Positions 5,107 to 5,881 of a stretch of DNA of 5,881 nucleotides are shown one piece after another. The translations under genes were made by a program, and so were the position numbers. Under the pieces are notes generated by a model. It did not search any database. It had not been told where the DNA came from and worked only from the letters and a program-made list of their open reading frames with translations. Every line of letters starts with the position of its first letter. Position 1 is the first letter of the stretch. Origin of the DNA: Jatrophihabitans sp. (GTDB taxonomy: Bacteria; Actinomycetota; Actinomycetes; Mycobacteriales; Jatrophihabitantaceae); the NCBI GenBank assembly GCA_004299665.1, contig SCQZ01000082.1, forward strand, positions 1 through 5,881. Direction: 5' to 3'.

Positions 5107-5881
5107 CCCGCTCGGTATGCCCTCCGCCCCGCCCCCCGTCCTCGCGCCGCGCCGTACGTCGCGACAGATCAAGGTGGGTTCGGTACTCGTCGGCGGCGGT
5201 GCGCCGGTCTCGGTGCAGTCGATGTGCACCACGCTCACCGCCGACGTCAACGCGACCCTGCAGCAGATCGCCGAACTGACGGCCGCGGGCTGCGACATCG
5301 TGCGGGTGGCCTGCCCGTCGCAGGACGACGCCGACGCGCTGGCCGAGATCGCGCGGCACTCGCAGATCCCGGTGATCGCCGACATCCACTTCCAGCCCAA
5401 GTACGTCTTCGCCGCCATCGACGCCGGGTGTGCGGGCGTGCGGGTGAACCCGGGCAACATCAAGCGTTTCGACGACCAGGTGGCCGCGATCGCCCGCGCC
5501 GCGACCGACGCGGGGGTGTCGATCCGGATCGGCGTCAACGCCGGCTCGCTGGACAAGCGGCTGCTCGAGAAGTACGGCAAGGCGACCCCCGAAGCGCTGG
5601 TGGAGTCCGCGCTGTGGGAGGCCTCGCTGTTCGAGGAGCACGACTTCCGGGACTTCAAGATCTCCGTCAAGCACCACGACCCGGTCGTGATGGTGCAGGC
5701 GTACGAGATGCTCGCCGAGCGGTGCGACTACCCGCTGCACCTCGGCGTCACGGAGGCGGGCCCGGCGTTCCAGGGCACGATCAAGTCCGCTGTGGCCTTC
5801 GGCGCCCTGCTCTCGCGTGGCATCGGCGACACGATCCGGGTGTCGTTGTCCGCCCCGCCCGTCGAGGAGGTCAAGGTGGGG
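5099..5881 (+). CDS. ispG: 4-hydroxy-3-methylbut-2-enyl diphosphate synthase (IspG/GcpE), 3' end cut by window edge
   Basis: The 261 visible residues are the N-terminal two thirds of IspG, the cytosolic iron-sulfur enzyme that reduces methylerythritol 2,4-cyclodiphosphate to HMBPP, the step before IspH in the MEP pathway. Family blocks include VSVQSMCTT (37-45), AAGCDIVRVACP (62-73), IPVIADIHF (90-98), GVRVNPGNI (113-121), RIGVNAGSLDKR (143-154), YGKATPEALVESAL (159-172), KISVKHHDP (187-195), YPLHLGVTEAGP (211-222) and IRVSLSAPPVEEVKVG (246-261). The TIM-barrel domain is complete or nearly so. The C-terminal CPTC-type 4Fe-4S cluster cysteines lie just past the right edge. The start at 5099 gives MTVPLGMPSAPPPVLAPRR, like mycobacterial GcpE. 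GGCGGA at 5083-5088 is a Shine-Dalgarno set 10 bases away, somewhat far, so coupling to the upstream protease is likely. Confidence 0.97.
   Translation, partial: MTVPLGMPSAPPPVLAPRRTSRQIKVGSVLVGGGAPVSVQSMCTTLTADVNATLQQIAELTAAGCDIVRVACPSQDDADALAEIARHSQIPVIADIHFQPKYVFAAIDAGCAGVRVNPGNIKRFDDQVAAIARAATDAGVSIRIGVNAGSLDKRLLEKYGKATPEALVESALWEASLFEEHDFRDFKISVKHHDPVVMVQAYEMLAERCDYPLHLGVTEAGPAFQGTIKSAVAFGALLSRGIGDTIRVSLSAPPVEEVKVG

Noticed and set aside
3772..5670. A 632-codon open frame on the minus strand opposite the protease and ispG genes.
   Set aside because: It is antisense to two clearly conserved genes and shows low-complexity shadow composition (Arg/Asp/Gln/His-rich) with no recognisable domain.
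1..5881. Mobile element, CRISPR array, tRNA or other RNA gene.
   Set aside because: No long inverted or regularly spaced repeats, no transposase or integrase motifs, and no tRNA-like fold were seen. The window is almost entirely filled by six conserved coding regions of uniform composition.

Overview
The window looks like chromosomal DNA from a high-GC actinobacterium, probably of the Pseudonocardia, Amycolatopsis or Mycobacterium type. The base composition is strongly GC-rich, third codon positions are almost all G or C, and GTG starts are used. The gene order dxr, site-2 protease, ispG also matches the order I recall for Mycobacterium tuberculosis (Rv2870c, Rv2869c, Rv2868c). The genus is an inference. 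There are six genes, almost no non-coding DNA, and no sign of a mobile element, CRISPR array or RNA gene.

Left block (positions 1-1369, minus strand): pxpA followed by pxpB, with start and stop codons overlapping by 4 bases. These are two subunits of the prokaryotic 5-oxoprolinase. pxpB runs off the left edge within a few residues of its expected end, and pxpC would be expected just beyond it. The complex returns 5-oxoproline, a damage product of glutamate and glutamine, to glutamate.

Middle (1370-1417): a divergent intergenic gap of only 48 bases that separates the two transcription directions. It contains two short direct-repeat pairs.

Right block (1418-5881, plus strand): an FMN-dependent alpha-hydroxyacid enzyme closest to lactate 2-monooxygenase, then dxr (second enzyme of the MEP isoprenoid pathway), a membrane-embedded site-2 metalloprotease of the RseP/Rip1 family, and ispG (late MEP enzyme, cut by the right edge). 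Gaps are 0-37 bases and the junctions are built for translational coupling. The hydroxyacid gene leads into dxr through a possible 13-codon minicistron bounded by ATGA and TGATG overlaps. The dxr stop lies inside the protease Shine-Dalgarno sequence. The protease and ispG are joined across a perfect tandem 8-base duplication that contains the ispG start.

I see no wholly new biological system here. The points that merit a second look are the minicistron-type junctions, the lactate-oxidising gene placed directly upstream of the MEP genes, and the basic cytoplasmic insertion in the protease. All product calls rest on motifs and remembered family sequences; no database search was run.
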